Assembly (NCBI GenBank): GCA_963649395.1
Contig: CAVJHW010000060.1
Span: 1 to 14,573 of the forward strand
Length of the DNA stretch: 14,573 nucleotides
DNA from: Scatomonas sp963649395
GTDB lineage: Bacteria > Bacillota > Clostridia > Lachnospirales > Lachnospiraceae
Direction of reading: 5' to 3'
The translations under genes and the position numbers were made by a program. The notes beneath the pieces were generated by a model, which had not been told where the DNA came from, ran no database searches, and saw only the letters and a list, made by a program, of their open reading frames with translations. Of the stretch, positions 1-6,370 are shown one piece after another; the first letter of the stretch is position 1, and every line of letters starts with the position of its first letter.

Positions 1-2
1 GG

Positions 3-116
3 GGCTTGCGCCGAAGCACGGATATTTGTCGGGCAAGCCGGTATCTGCAAGTAGGGCGATAGCCCGGATTGCAGATACTGGCGGCAGCTGCGGGAGCACG
101 AAGTGCGGAGCAGCTG
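3..116. other. hairpin-rich noncoding stretch at window start
   Basis: No gene is supported in the first ~190 bases. Three nested or adjacent inverted repeats are visible: GGCTTGC at 3-9 with GCAAGCC at 33-39; a 13-bp stem at 38-50/69-81 with an inner GGGC/GCCC stem at 54-57/62-65; and CAGCTGC at 85-91 with GCAGCTG at 110-116, enclosing GCAC-GAA-GTGC at 96-106. No T-run follows any of them, so they are not obvious intrinsic terminators. The stretch could be the 3' UTR of an upstream gene, a palindromic repeat element, or part of the leader of the following gene. The window edge prevents a decision. Confidence 0.6.
34..91 (+). repeat. 58-bp structured repeat, copy A
   Basis: This 58-bp segment recurs in inverted orientation at 1596-1653 with three differences (positions 56, 58 and 75 of this copy). 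It folds into a hairpin: arms CCGGTATCTGCAA (38-50) and TTGCAGATACTGG (69-81) pair over 13 positions, one of them G-T, with a small inner GGGC/GCCC stem. The A-to-G change at 75 in the other copy turns an A-U pair into G-U, so the outer stem still pairs. It resembles a dispersed palindromic intergenic repeat (REP-like). Whether it is repeated elsewhere in the genome cannot be seen here. Confidence 0.85.
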
Positions 117-193
117 GCTTTCATGCGTAGTGGAGCGGAACATCGTGCAGCATGGAAGTTTACATGGAAAGTCCCGACGGAAAAGAGGAAGCG

Positions 194-1309
194 ATGAGAG
201 AAAAAAAGCAAAAAAGGCAGATCATTGTTTTATGCGTATTAGCGATAGCAATTGTAATCGCTCTTGTGGGAATATTTATAGGGAAATTGGCGGGGAGTTC
301 TGAGAAGTCAGGCGCTCCTCATTCGGAGGCAGGCAGTCAAAGCACGGAGAGTCAGAATCCCCTGCAGGCGGAGAGTCTGTCACCGGGGAAGACGGAGAAC
401 TCCACTGATCAGGAAAATCAGGACAGCAAGAATAGCCAGGATAGCAAGAACAACCAGAACAGCCAAAATAGCCAAAACAACCAAAACAACCAGGAGAGCC
501 TGGACAGTAATGAGGAACAGTATATTGCCCCGGATTCTATCTATAGCTCCTATGCTCTTTTGATTCGATTGAGTGATCATGCTATTTTGCTGGATAAGGG
601 AGGGGAGGACCGTATTTATCCCGCCTCCATGACCAAGATTATGACAGCTCTTGTGGCCATCGAGGCGCTTCCTGACCTGGATGAGAAGATTCAGCTGACG
701 GCAGAGCAAATCAATCCCCTCTATCTGGAGGGGGCTTCCTTGGCAGGATTTTCCGCCGGGGAGACAGTTACTGTACGGGATCTCCTCTATGGTGTGATGC
801 TGCCCTCCGGTGCGGAGGCCTGTGTAGCATTGGCGGATCGGATTGCCGGATCTGAGGCTGACTTTGTAGCCTTGATGAATCAGAAGGCTCAGGAGCTGGG
901 GCTGACCAATACCCATTTTGTGACGGATTCCGGCCTTCATGATGATAATCATTATACGACCTGTGGGGAATTGGCAAGTCTCTTGGAATATGCCCTGTCT
1001 AATGCTACCTTTCGAACCATATTTACCGCACACTCCTATACCTGTACTCCTACGGAGGAGCATCCGGAGGGTTTGTATCTGGCCAGTACCCTCTTTCAGA
1101 AGCTGGAGGCCGATACCCTGGAAAATGGTGCTGTTATTGAAGGGGGAAAAACCGGTTATACAGAGGAAGCCCAGCTCTGCCTGGCAAGTCTGGCCAGCTT
1201 CCAGGGACAGGAATATATTTTAGTGACAGCGCATGCGGAGGGCAACCATTATACGGAACAATTCCATATTGCGGATGCCTGTTCTATCTATGGTCAGCTT
1301 GGGAAGTAA
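194..1309 (+). CDS. membrane-anchored D-alanyl-D-alanine carboxypeptidase-like protein (peptidase S11)
   Basis: Serine peptidase of the PBP5/DacF (S11) fold, expected to trim the terminal D-Ala from peptidoglycan stem peptides outside the membrane. I use the ATG at 194 because AGAGGA lies just upstream. An in-frame ATG at 152 would add 14 residues but has no nearby ribosome binding site. Numbered from 194, the 371-residue protein has a basic N-terminus and one hydrophobic segment (about 9-33), then a polar Asn/Gln/Ser linker (about 34-110), then the catalytic domain. The SxxK nucleophile motif is S145-M-T-K148 and the KTG motif is K319-T-G. The second motif, normally SxN, reads S205-G-A207, so its Asn is missing. 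There is no PBP5-style C-terminal domain or C-terminal amphipathic anchor; the N-terminal helix anchors it instead. It lies 31 bases upstream of the GIY-YIG gene and may be co-transcribed. The family call is firm; activity is less certain because of the altered motif. Confidence 0.85.
   Translation: MREKKQKRQIIVLCVLAIAIVIALVGIFIGKLAGSSEKSGAPHSEAGSQSTESQNPLQAESLSPGKTENSTDQENQDSKNSQDSKNNQNSQNSQNNQNNQESLDSNEEQYIAPDSIYSSYALLIRLSDHAILLDKGGEDRIYPASMTKIMTALVAIEALPDLDEKIQLTAEQINPLYLEGASLAGFSAGETVTVRDLLYGVMLPSGAEACVALADRIAGSEADFVALMNQKAQELGLTNTHFVTDSGLHDDNHYTTCGELASLLEYALSNATFRTIFTAHSYTCTPTEEHPEGLYLASTLFQKLEADTLENGAVIEGGKTGYTEEAQLCLASLASFQGQEYILVTAHAEGNHYTEQFHIADACSIYGQLGK
416..496 (+). repeat. 9-nt coding tandem repeat (Asn/Gln/Ser linker)
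   Basis: Nine imperfect units of 9 nt encode the tripeptides NQD, SKN, SQD, SKN, NQN, SQN, SQN, NQN and NQE. They form a low-complexity spacer between the membrane helix and the catalytic domain of the carboxypeptidase-like protein. Unit number could vary by slippage without a frameshift. Confidence 0.8.
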
Positions 1310-1340
1310 GCCTTAGGTGTGGCGGAGCTAACCAGGTGAC

Positions 1341-1667
1341 ATGGGGGGGATTGTGGAAGAAAAAGAGAATTATACCTATATCCTTAAGTGCAGAGACGGC
1401 TCCTACTATACGGGATGGACCAATGATCTGGAGAAAAGAGTGAAGGCTCATAATCTGGGAAAGGGAGCTCGCTATACCAGGAGCCGCAGGCCGGTCAGCC
1501 TGGTCTACTATGAGCGGTTCTCCTGTAAGGAGGAAGCCATGCATCGAGAATGGGAGATTAAGCAAATGAGCCGCAGAGAAAAAGAGAACCTGGTAGCAGC
1601 TGCCGCCAGTACCTGCAATCCGGGCTATTGTCCTACTTGCAGATACCGGCTTGTGGGAAGGGTTTAG
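1341..1667 (+). CDS. GIY-YIG domain protein, UPF0213/YhbQ-YazA type
   Basis: Small single-domain GIY-YIG endonuclease-fold protein of 108 residues, slightly longer than YhbQ or YazA (about 100). The family includes DNA-binding or nicking proteins of poorly defined role. The GIY-equivalent motif is Y13-I-L, the YIG-equivalent is Y23-T-G, followed by R33, H37-N38, the G-K-G-A-R-Y-T-R stretch (40-47) and the likely catalytic Glu E70 in A-M-H-R-E. The core ends near residue 85. Residues 86-105 are encoded by copy B of the 58-bp repeat and carry a C-x4-C-x2-C cluster (C92, C97, C100) that is probably a by-product of the repeat. AGGTGA sits only 1 nt before the ATG, so a GTG at 1353 is a plausible alternative start. 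The stop overlaps by 4 bp the end of the convergent S1-domain gene. Confidence 0.85.
   Translation: MGGIVEEKENYTYILKCRDGSYYTGWTNDLEKRVKAHNLGKGARYTRSRRPVSLVYYERFSCKEEAMHREWEIKQMSRREKENLVAAAASTCNPGYCPTCRYRLVGRV
1596..1653 (-). repeat. 58-bp structured repeat, copy B (inverted, within coding sequence)
   Basis: Reverse complement of the repeat at 34-91, with 55 of 58 positions identical. It lies inside the 3' end of the GIY-YIG gene and immediately before the end of the convergent S1-domain gene. In minus-strand RNA the 13-bp outer stem still pairs, with two G-U pairs. The inner GGGC/GCCC stem is disrupted by one change. Confidence 0.85.
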
Positions 1668-2401
1668 TTTAGTTTGATATTCTTGAAGAGTTCTCCCAGG
1701 CTGGTGGTCAATTCCTCCGTTCTGGGTATCTTGATATTGCGAATCTCTTCCTCTTCGGCTGCGGCCTTGTCCTCTTCCAGGGCTTTGATGGACAGACTGA
1801 GCTTGCCATCCTTGATGGCAATGACCTTGACTTTGACCTCGTCCCCTTCCTGCAGAACTACAGAGGGATCCTTGATGCGGGTATGGGAGATCTGGGATAC
1901 GTGAACCAGACCGGATACTCCATTTTCCAGTCTCACGAAGGCACCATAGGGCTGCAGGGTCTCCACCACGCCCTCCATCACGGAGCCTACTTCTACAGTA
2001 GCGATTTTCGCCTTCTTTTCCTCATCGGCCTTGGCACGGAGGAGCTCTCGGGCAGACAGAAGGAGACGGTTCTTCTCCTCATCCACATCCAATACCTGCA
2101 CCTGGATCTCTTTTCCCAGGTATTCATTTAGATCCTCTACGTGTCCAAGAGCCAGCCGGGAGGCAGGGATAAAGCCCCGGAGTCCTTCTATATTAGAAAT
2201 GACTCCCTTGTTGACGATACCGTCTACTGTCACCGTCAGGACTGTCTTCTCTTCTCGATACTGCCGCATGGTCTCCCAGGCCTGCTCCTCCTCATCCTGA
2301 AAGGTCTCAAAGGATTCATCCACTGCCTTGGAGAACTCGTCCATGTTCATGGTTTCGTTCCCGTTTTCATTCAGGTCTTTCTTCCTGTTTTCCTCTGACA
2401 T
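1664..2401 (-). CDS. S1 RNA-binding domain protein (two S1 domains)
   Basis: Cytoplasmic protein of 245 residues with two S1 (OB-fold) RNA-binding domains, like truncated ribosomal protein S1 homologues of Firmicutes. The start is the ATG at 2401, which has GAGGTGG five bases upstream; a GTG at 2410 in the same frame lies inside that ribosome binding site. An acidic N-terminus (1-45) precedes S1 domain 1 (about 52-120, with G-F-I-P-A-S-R). A charged helix-like linker (121-136) leads to S1 domain 2 (about 138-207, with Y-G-A-F-V and G-L-V-H-V-S-Q-I-S), then an acidic C-terminal tail. The typical S1 repertoire of four to six domains is absent, so it is unlikely to replace full ribosomal protein S1. 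RNA binding in translation or mRNA handling is inferred from the domains. The gene is divergent from the pyrophosphatase gene. Confidence 0.88.
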   Translation of the reverse strand: MSEENRKKDLNENGNETMNMDEFSKAVDESFETFQDEEEQAWETMRQYREEKTVLTVTVDGIVNKGVISNIEGLRGFIPASRLALGHVEDLNEYLGKEIQVQVLDVDEEKNRLLLSARELLRAKADEEKKAKIATVEVGSVMEGVVETLQPYGAFVRLENGVSGLVHVSQISHTRIKDPSVVLQEGDEVKVKVIAIKDGKLSLSIKALEEDKAAAEEEEIRNIKIPRTEELTTSLGELFKNIKLN

Positions 2402-2429
2402 AATAACCACCTCGTCCTGTTTTTTCTAC

Positions 2430-2458
2430 AGTATACCACAGAAAACGGTTTACCGAAA
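2430..2458 (-). promoter_or_regulatory. promoter for the S1-domain gene
   Basis: On the minus strand TATACT (2435-2430) is preceded by TGG, giving an extended -10 (TGnTATACT). The -35 about 17 bp upstream (2458-2453, TTTCGG) is weak, consistent with an extended -10 promoter. Transcription would start about 20-25 bases before the ATG. Confidence 0.6.
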
Positions 2459-2477
2459 GAAAAAAGAGTGCTATGAT
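2449..2477 (+). promoter_or_regulatory. promoter for the pyrophosphatase gene
   Basis: TTTACC (2449-2454) and TATGAT (2472-2477) are separated by 17 bp, a good sigma-A match. The -35 overlaps that of the divergent promoter. Because the -10 covers the in-frame ATG at 2473, that codon cannot be the translation start. Confidence 0.6.
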
Positions 2478-2491
2478 AACAACAGTTCAAC

Positions 2492-2508
2492 GGCAGCAGG
2501 GGGCTGCC
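2492..2508 (+). other. small hairpin in the pyrophosphatase leader
   Basis: GGCAGC (2492-2497) pairs with GCTGCC (2503-2508) around a 5-base loop, followed by TATCCTTTT. It lies in the predicted ~60-base 5' UTR. It could act as a weak attenuator or stabilising hairpin. The stem is short, so chance is possible. Confidence 0.35.
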
Positions 2509-2544
2509 TATCCTTTTGGGATGATTACATTTGTGGGGGTATGC

Positions 2545-4203
2545 ATGAAAAAGGAGAAGAAGATATATATCATAGGTCACAAGAATCCGGATACGGATTC
2601 TATCTGTTCGGCGATTGCTTATGCGGATATTAAGAATCGGACGGAGAAGGGGAATTTTGTAGCTCGCAGGGCGGGTCAGATCAATGAGGAGACGGAATAT
2701 GTACTGGGCCGATTTCAGGTCAGTGCGCCGGGCTATATGTCGGATGCGGGAACCCAGGTGAAGGAGATCGATATTCATGAGATAGCCGGTGTGAGAGGAA
2801 ATATTTCCGTGAAGAAGGCCTGGGAAACCATGCGGGACTTGAATGTGGTTACCCTTCCCATTACTTCGCAAAATGACGATCTGCAGGGGCTGATCACGGT
2901 CAGTGATATTGCGAAATCCTATATGGATGCCTATGACAGCAGTGTCATGTCTCAGGCCAGGACCCAATACAGGAGCATCGCTGAAACCCTGGATGGCCAG
3001 GTGATCGTGGGCAATGAGCATGGGTATTTCGTGAAGGGCCGGGTTGTGATCGGGGCCTTTCATCCGGATACCATGGAGAATTATATCAGCGAAAATGACC
3101 TGGTAATCCTGGGAAATCGGGCGGAGGATCAGCTCTGTGCCATAGAGATGAAAGCCAGCTGTATTGTGGTAGGTCTGGGGGCTAAGATATCCCGTACGAT
3201 TCAAAAGCTGGCGGATGATATGTCCTGTGTCATCATCAGCACCCCCCATGACACTTATACTATTGCCCGGCTGATTAACCAATCGATACCTATTAAATAT
3301 CTCATGACCCAGGAGAATCTGATTACCTTCCGCACCAGTGATCGCCTGGATGATATCAAGGAAATCATGCGCAATACCCGGCATAGGGATTATCCCATCA
3401 TCAATCGGAGAGGGAAATATGTCGGAACCATTTCCCGGCGGAATTTGATTTCCAATCGCAAGAAGCAGTTAATTCTTGTGGATCACAATGAAAAGTCTCA
3501 GGCGGTGGATAATATTGAGGAGGCGGAGATCCTGGAGATCATTGACCATCATCGATTGGGGTCTCTGGAGACGATCTCTCCCATTCTCTTTCGCAATCAG
3601 CCGGTGGGATGCACGGCAACCATTATGTACCAGATGTACCAGGAGAAGGCGCTGGATATTCCGGTCGCTATTGCAGGACTTCTCTGTGCCGCAATCATTT
3701 CCGATACCCTGATGTTTCGTTCGCCTACCTGCACGCCCATGGATCGGGCGGCGGCAGAGCTGCTGGCTCAGAGGGCCGGGATTGAGCATATCGAGGAATT
3801 TGCCCGGGAAATGTTCCGGGCCGGCAGCAATCTGAAGGGCAAATCCGCAGAGGAGATCTTTTACCAAGATTTCAAGAAATTCATCATGGAAGGCGTGGTA
3901 TTCGGCGTAGGGCAGATCAGTTCCATGGACCAGGAGGAATTGAAAGATATTCGGGCGCATTTGCTGCCCCATTTGCAAAGTGAATGCGGTAAACATGGAA
4001 TAGAAATGGTATTCTTCATGCTCACGGATATCCTGGAGGAGTCCACGGAGCTTCTGTATTATGGGGATAAGGCCCGGGAGCTGATCGAGGAGGCATTCCA
4101 GGTCAAGGCGGGGGAGAAAAGCTGCCTACTGCCGGGGGTGGTATCACGGAAGAAGCAGCTGATTCCTGCATTTATGACTGCCTTGCAGCAGAGACAGGGC
4201 TGA
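2545..4203 (+). CDS. ppaC: manganese-dependent inorganic pyrophosphatase with CBS and DRTGG domains (family II, DHH)
   Basis: Cytoplasmic family II pyrophosphatase, hydrolysing PPi to phosphate with Mn2+ or Co2+. The start is the ATG at 2545, which has GGGGGT a few bases upstream and begins directly with the conserved first strand; upstream in-frame ATGs overlap or sit close to the promoter. The protein has 552 residues, far longer than the ~310 of plain PpaC, because regulatory domains are inserted. The DHH N-terminal part has H12-x3-D16-x-D18. CBS1 lies at about 88-130, the DRTGG-like domain at about 143-250 and CBS2 at about 255-305. The DHH part resumes with VDHNE (312-316), D334-H-H and D387. 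The DHHA2 C-terminal domain spans about 430-552. In characterised relatives the CBS domains bind AMP/ADP (inhibitory) or diadenosine polyphosphates (activating), so activity is probably tuned by adenylate levels. Confidence 0.93.
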   Translation: MKKEKKIYIIGHKNPDTDSICSAIAYADIKNRTEKGNFVARRAGQINEETEYVLGRFQVSAPGYMSDAGTQVKEIDIHEIAGVRGNISVKKAWETMRDLNVVTLPITSQNDDLQGLITVSDIAKSYMDAYDSSVMSQARTQYRSIAETLDGQVIVGNEHGYFVKGRVVIGAFHPDTMENYISENDLVILGNRAEDQLCAIEMKASCIVVGLGAKISRTIQKLADDMSCVIISTPHDTYTIARLINQSIPIKYLMTQENLITFRTSDRLDDIKEIMRNTRHRDYPIINRRGKYVGTISRRNLISNRKKQLILVDHNEKSQAVDNIEEAEILEIIDHHRLGSLETISPILFRNQPVGCTATIMYQMYQEKALDIPVAIAGLLCAAIISDTLMFRSPTCTPMDRAAAELLAQRAGIEHIEEFAREMFRAGSNLKGKSAEEIFYQDFKKFIMEGVVFGVGQISSMDQEELKDIRAHLLPHLQSECGKHGIEMVFFMLTDILEESTELLYYGDKARELIEEAFQVKAGEKSCLLPGVVSRKKQLIPAFMTALQQRQG

Positions 4204-4230
4204 TTATTTGTGCCGGAGCACAGAAGGCCT

Positions 4231-4256
4231 TGCAAGTTCCCAAATCAGAACTTGCA
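4231..4256. other. dyad between the pyrophosphatase and gdhA genes, overlapping the gdhA -35
   Basis: TGCAAGTTC (4231-4239) and GAACTTGCA (4248-4256) form a perfect 9-bp inverted repeat with an 8-base spacer. The right arm covers most of the gdhA -35 box. A 10-bp palindrome GCACATGTGC (4254-4263) follows directly, and a smaller TGTGC/GCACA dyad lies at 4209-4222. No T-run follows, so an operator is as likely as a terminator for the preceding gene. Confidence 0.5.
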
Positions 4257-4280
4257 CATGTGCTGGGTGCATGATATAAT
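4252..4280 (+). promoter_or_regulatory. gdhA promoter
   Basis: TTGCAC (4252-4257), 17-bp spacer and TATAAT (4275-4280): near-consensus sigma-A promoter. Start of transcription is expected near 4287, giving a leader of about 55 bases before the chosen ATG. Confidence 0.85.
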
Positions 4281-4343
4281 TGTGCGGTGAGTGAAAATCC
4301 TAATGAGGATGGAAAAGATTCGGAAGAAAGGATGGTAGTACAA

Positions 4344-5678
4344 ATGTCTTACGTAGATGAGGTCATTGAACGGGTACAGGTACAGACCCCGGGGGAGCCG
4401 GAGTTTCATCAGGCAGTGAAGGAGGTTTTGAATTCTTTGAGACCGATCATTGCCCTGCAGGAGGAGAAGTATAAGAAGCTGGCGGTTCTGGAGCGACTGA
4501 CAGAGCCGGAGCGTCAGATTAAGTTCCGTGTACCCTGGATCGATGATGCCGGTCAGGTGCAGGTGAATACAGGTTATCGTGTACAGTTCAACAGCGCCAT
4601 CGGACCCTATAAGGGCGGACTGCGTCTCCATCCTTCTGTAAATCTTGGTATTATTAAGTTCCTGGGCTTTGAGCAGATCTTCAAGAACTCTTTGACAGGT
4701 CTTCCCATCGGCGGCGGCAAGGGCGGATGTAATTTCGATCCCAAGGGCAAGTCTGACCGGGAGATTATGGCATTCTGCCAGAGCTTTATGACGGAGCTGT
4801 GCAAGTATATCGGACCGGATGTGGATGTTCCTGCCGGTGATATCGGCGTAGGCGGCCGTGAGATCGGATATATGTATGGCCAATATAAGAGAATCACGGG
4901 ACATTATGAGGGAGTTCTGACCGGTAAGGGTCTTTCCTTCGGCGGATCTCTTGCAAGAACAGAGGCCACCGGCTATGGTTTGCTTTATCTGATGGAAGAG
5001 CTTTTGAAGATCAATGGTCTGGAGCTGGCAGGTAAGACCTGTCTGGTATCCGGCTCCGGTAATGTAGCTATCTATGCCATTGAGAAGGCCCATGCCCTGG
5101 GTGCCAAGGTTCTTACCTGCTCGGATTCCAACGGCTGGGTATATGATCCGGAAGGCATCGATGTGGCAGCCTTGAAGGAGATTAAGGAAGTAAATAGAGC
5201 CCGTCTGACAGAGTATAAGAAGTATCGTCCCAATTCGGAATATCATGAGGGCAGGGGCGTATGGTCTGTGAAGGCTGATATTGCCCTTCCCTGTGCAACC
5301 CAGAACGAGCTGGATCTGGAGGATGCTAAGGAGCTGGTGAAGAACGGAGTGCTGGCTGTAGGAGAGGGAGCGAATATGCCCACCACTTTGCAAGCGACCG
5401 AATATTTCCAGCAGAATAAGGTAATCTTCGCACCGGGCAAGGCAGCGAATGCCGGTGGTGTTGCTACTTCCGCCCTGGAGATGTGCCAGAACAGCGCGCG
5501 TCTGAGCTGGACCTTCGAGGAAGTGGATGCCAAGCTGAAGGGTATCATGGTCAATATCGTTCATAACATTGACGATGCTTCCAGCCAATATAATCTGAAG
5601 GGCGACTATGTGGCAGGTGCCAATATTGCCGGATTCAATAAGGTAGTAGATGCTATGCTCTGCCAGGGCATTGTATAA
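4344..5678 (+). CDS. gdhA: glutamate dehydrogenase (hexameric, probably NADP-dependent)
   Basis: Interconverts 2-oxoglutarate plus ammonia and glutamate; in the cytoplasm it supports ammonia assimilation. I chose the ATG at 4344, preceded by AAAGGATGG, giving 444 residues, close to the ~447 of bacterial hexameric enzymes. An in-frame GTG at 4287 falls at the predicted transcription start and is unlikely. The substrate region has G-P-Y-K90-G-G, K114 and the catalytic Lys126 in G-G-G-K-G-G, with Asp166 in P-A-G-D. The Rossmann motif S-G-S-G-N-V-A is followed by the S-D-S-N-G loop, as in E. coli NADP-type GdhA, rather than the G-F-G-N-V-A form of the NAD-type clostridial enzyme; cofactor preference is an inference from this. 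The gene is monocistronic by layout: own promoter upstream and a hairpin after the stop. Confidence 0.96.
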   Translation: MSYVDEVIERVQVQTPGEPEFHQAVKEVLNSLRPIIALQEEKYKKLAVLERLTEPERQIKFRVPWIDDAGQVQVNTGYRVQFNSAIGPYKGGLRLHPSVNLGIIKFLGFEQIFKNSLTGLPIGGGKGGCNFDPKGKSDREIMAFCQSFMTELCKYIGPDVDVPAGDIGVGGREIGYMYGQYKRITGHYEGVLTGKGLSFGGSLARTEATGYGLLYLMEELLKINGLELAGKTCLVSGSGNVAIYAIEKAHALGAKVLTCSDSNGWVYDPEGIDVAALKEIKEVNRARLTEYKKYRPNSEYHEGRGVWSVKADIALPCATQNELDLEDAKELVKNGVLAVGEGANMPTTLQATEYFQQNKVIFAPGKAANAGGVATSALEMCQNSARLSWTFEEVDAKLKGIMVNIVHNIDDASSQYNLKGDYVAGANIAGFNKVVDAMLCQGIV

Positions 5679-5705
5679 ATCCATAGATAGACCCATCGGG
5701 ATCAG

Positions 5706-5730
5706 AAGGGCGCTTGTTGCAAGCGCCCTT
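5706..5730 (+). terminator. hairpin terminator after gdhA
   Basis: AAGGGCGCTTG (5706-5716) and CAAGCGCCCTT (5720-5730) form a perfect 11-bp stem with a TTG loop. It is followed by CCTTCGT rather than a clean T-run, so termination may be partial, with read-through into the next gene. Confidence 0.7.
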
Positions 5731-5750
5731 CCTTCGTATAGGAGAATCCT

Positions 5751-6272
5751 ATGAAGAATAATATCATCTTAATCGGTATGCCGGGGGTGGGAAAGAGCAC
5801 CATCGGGGTAATTCTGGCCAAGGAGCTGGGATATCAGTTTATAGACTCGGATCTGGTGATTCAGAAGCAGGAGAAGCGTCTGCTGAGGGAAATTATCGCT
5901 CAGGAGGGGGTGGAGGGCTTTCTGGAGATTGAGAATCGGGTGAATGCAGGATTGGAGGCAGACCGGTCTGTGATCGCCACCGGAGGAAGTGCCGTATATG
6001 GCAGGGAGGCCATGGAGCATTTCAAGAAAATAGGTACCATCATCTATCTGCACCTGCCCTTTGAACAGCTGCAGACCAGACTGGGCAATCTGCAGGGCCG
6101 GGGTGTGGTGCTGCGGGACCAGCAGACCTTACAGGATTTGTTTGAGGAGAGAAGTCCCCTGTATGAGGAATATGCGGATCAGATCATCCATGAGGAGGGC
6201 AGGGATATCGAGGGGACATTGAGGGAAATTCTTAATTTTTGTTTACAAAAAGATGTAGATGGGTTAATATGA
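5751..6272 (+). CDS. shikimate kinase-like P-loop kinase (AroK family)
   Basis: Small P-loop kinase of 173 residues with the length and layout of AroK, which phosphorylates shikimate at O3 in the aromatic amino acid pathway. The ATG at 5751 has AGGAGA at good spacing. The Walker A motif is G9-M-P-G-V-G-K15-S-T, and D32-S-D34 matches the Mg/shikimate Asp pair. Arg117 and R134 align with the adenine/phosphate and lid Arg residues. Two substrate-site features differ: position 58, an Arg in F-R of true shikimate kinases, is Leu (F57-L58-E59), and the GGG motif reads T-G-G-S (77-80). Homologues are commonly annotated as shikimate kinase, but another small substrate is possible. No other aro genes are nearby; it lies between gdhA and murA. 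Confidence 0.8.
   Translation: MKNNIILIGMPGVGKSTIGVILAKELGYQFIDSDLVIQKQEKRLLREIIAQEGVEGFLEIENRVNAGLEADRSVIATGGSAVYGREAMEHFKKIGTIIYLHLPFEQLQTRLGNLQGRGVVLRDQQTLQDLFEERSPLYEEYADQIIHEEGRDIEGTLREILNFCLQKDVDGLI
6242..6270 (+). promoter_or_regulatory. candidate murA promoter
   Basis: TTTACA (6242-6247), 17 bp, TAATAT (6265-6270), at the very end of the kinase gene. The -35 is good and the -10 moderate. It would give a leader of about 95 bases for murA. Confidence 0.4.
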
Positions 6273-6370
6273 TAGGCATACACGTTCGTATTTCAGGACA
6301 TATTTCCCCTGTCACAGTCTGAGGGGAGGCCGTGGCAGGTTACAGGAAACTTATCAATTCGAGGTGGAAA

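Noticed and set aside
1..151. tRNA or tRNA-like cloverleaf from the three hairpins
   Set aside because: No 7-bp acceptor stem with proper spacing, no TTCGA T-loop motif and no anticodon arm geometry.
103..303. 66-residue open frame at the start of the window
   Set aside because: Overlaps the repeat hairpins and the carboxypeptidase start in another frame; no ribosome binding site or domain.
380..1063. 227-residue antisense open frame with a Leu/Val/Ile-rich repeat end
   Set aside because: The hydrophobic repeat is only the complement of the Asn/Gln/Ser linker repeat of the sense gene.
34..1653. Insertion sequence bounded by the inverted repeats
   Set aside because: The enclosed genes are a carboxypeptidase and a GIY-YIG protein, with no transposase, and one repeat lies within a reading frame; a dispersed palindromic repeat is simpler.
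2371..3384. 337-residue open frame antisense to the pyrophosphatase and crossing the divergent promoters
   Set aside because: Covers two promoters and lies opposite conserved catalytic motifs; not credible as a gene.
4245..5696. 483-residue open frame antisense to gdhA
   Set aside because: Exact shadow of a highly conserved coding gene; no ribosome binding site, and its translation is Leu/Ile/His/Gln-rich with no recognisable domain.
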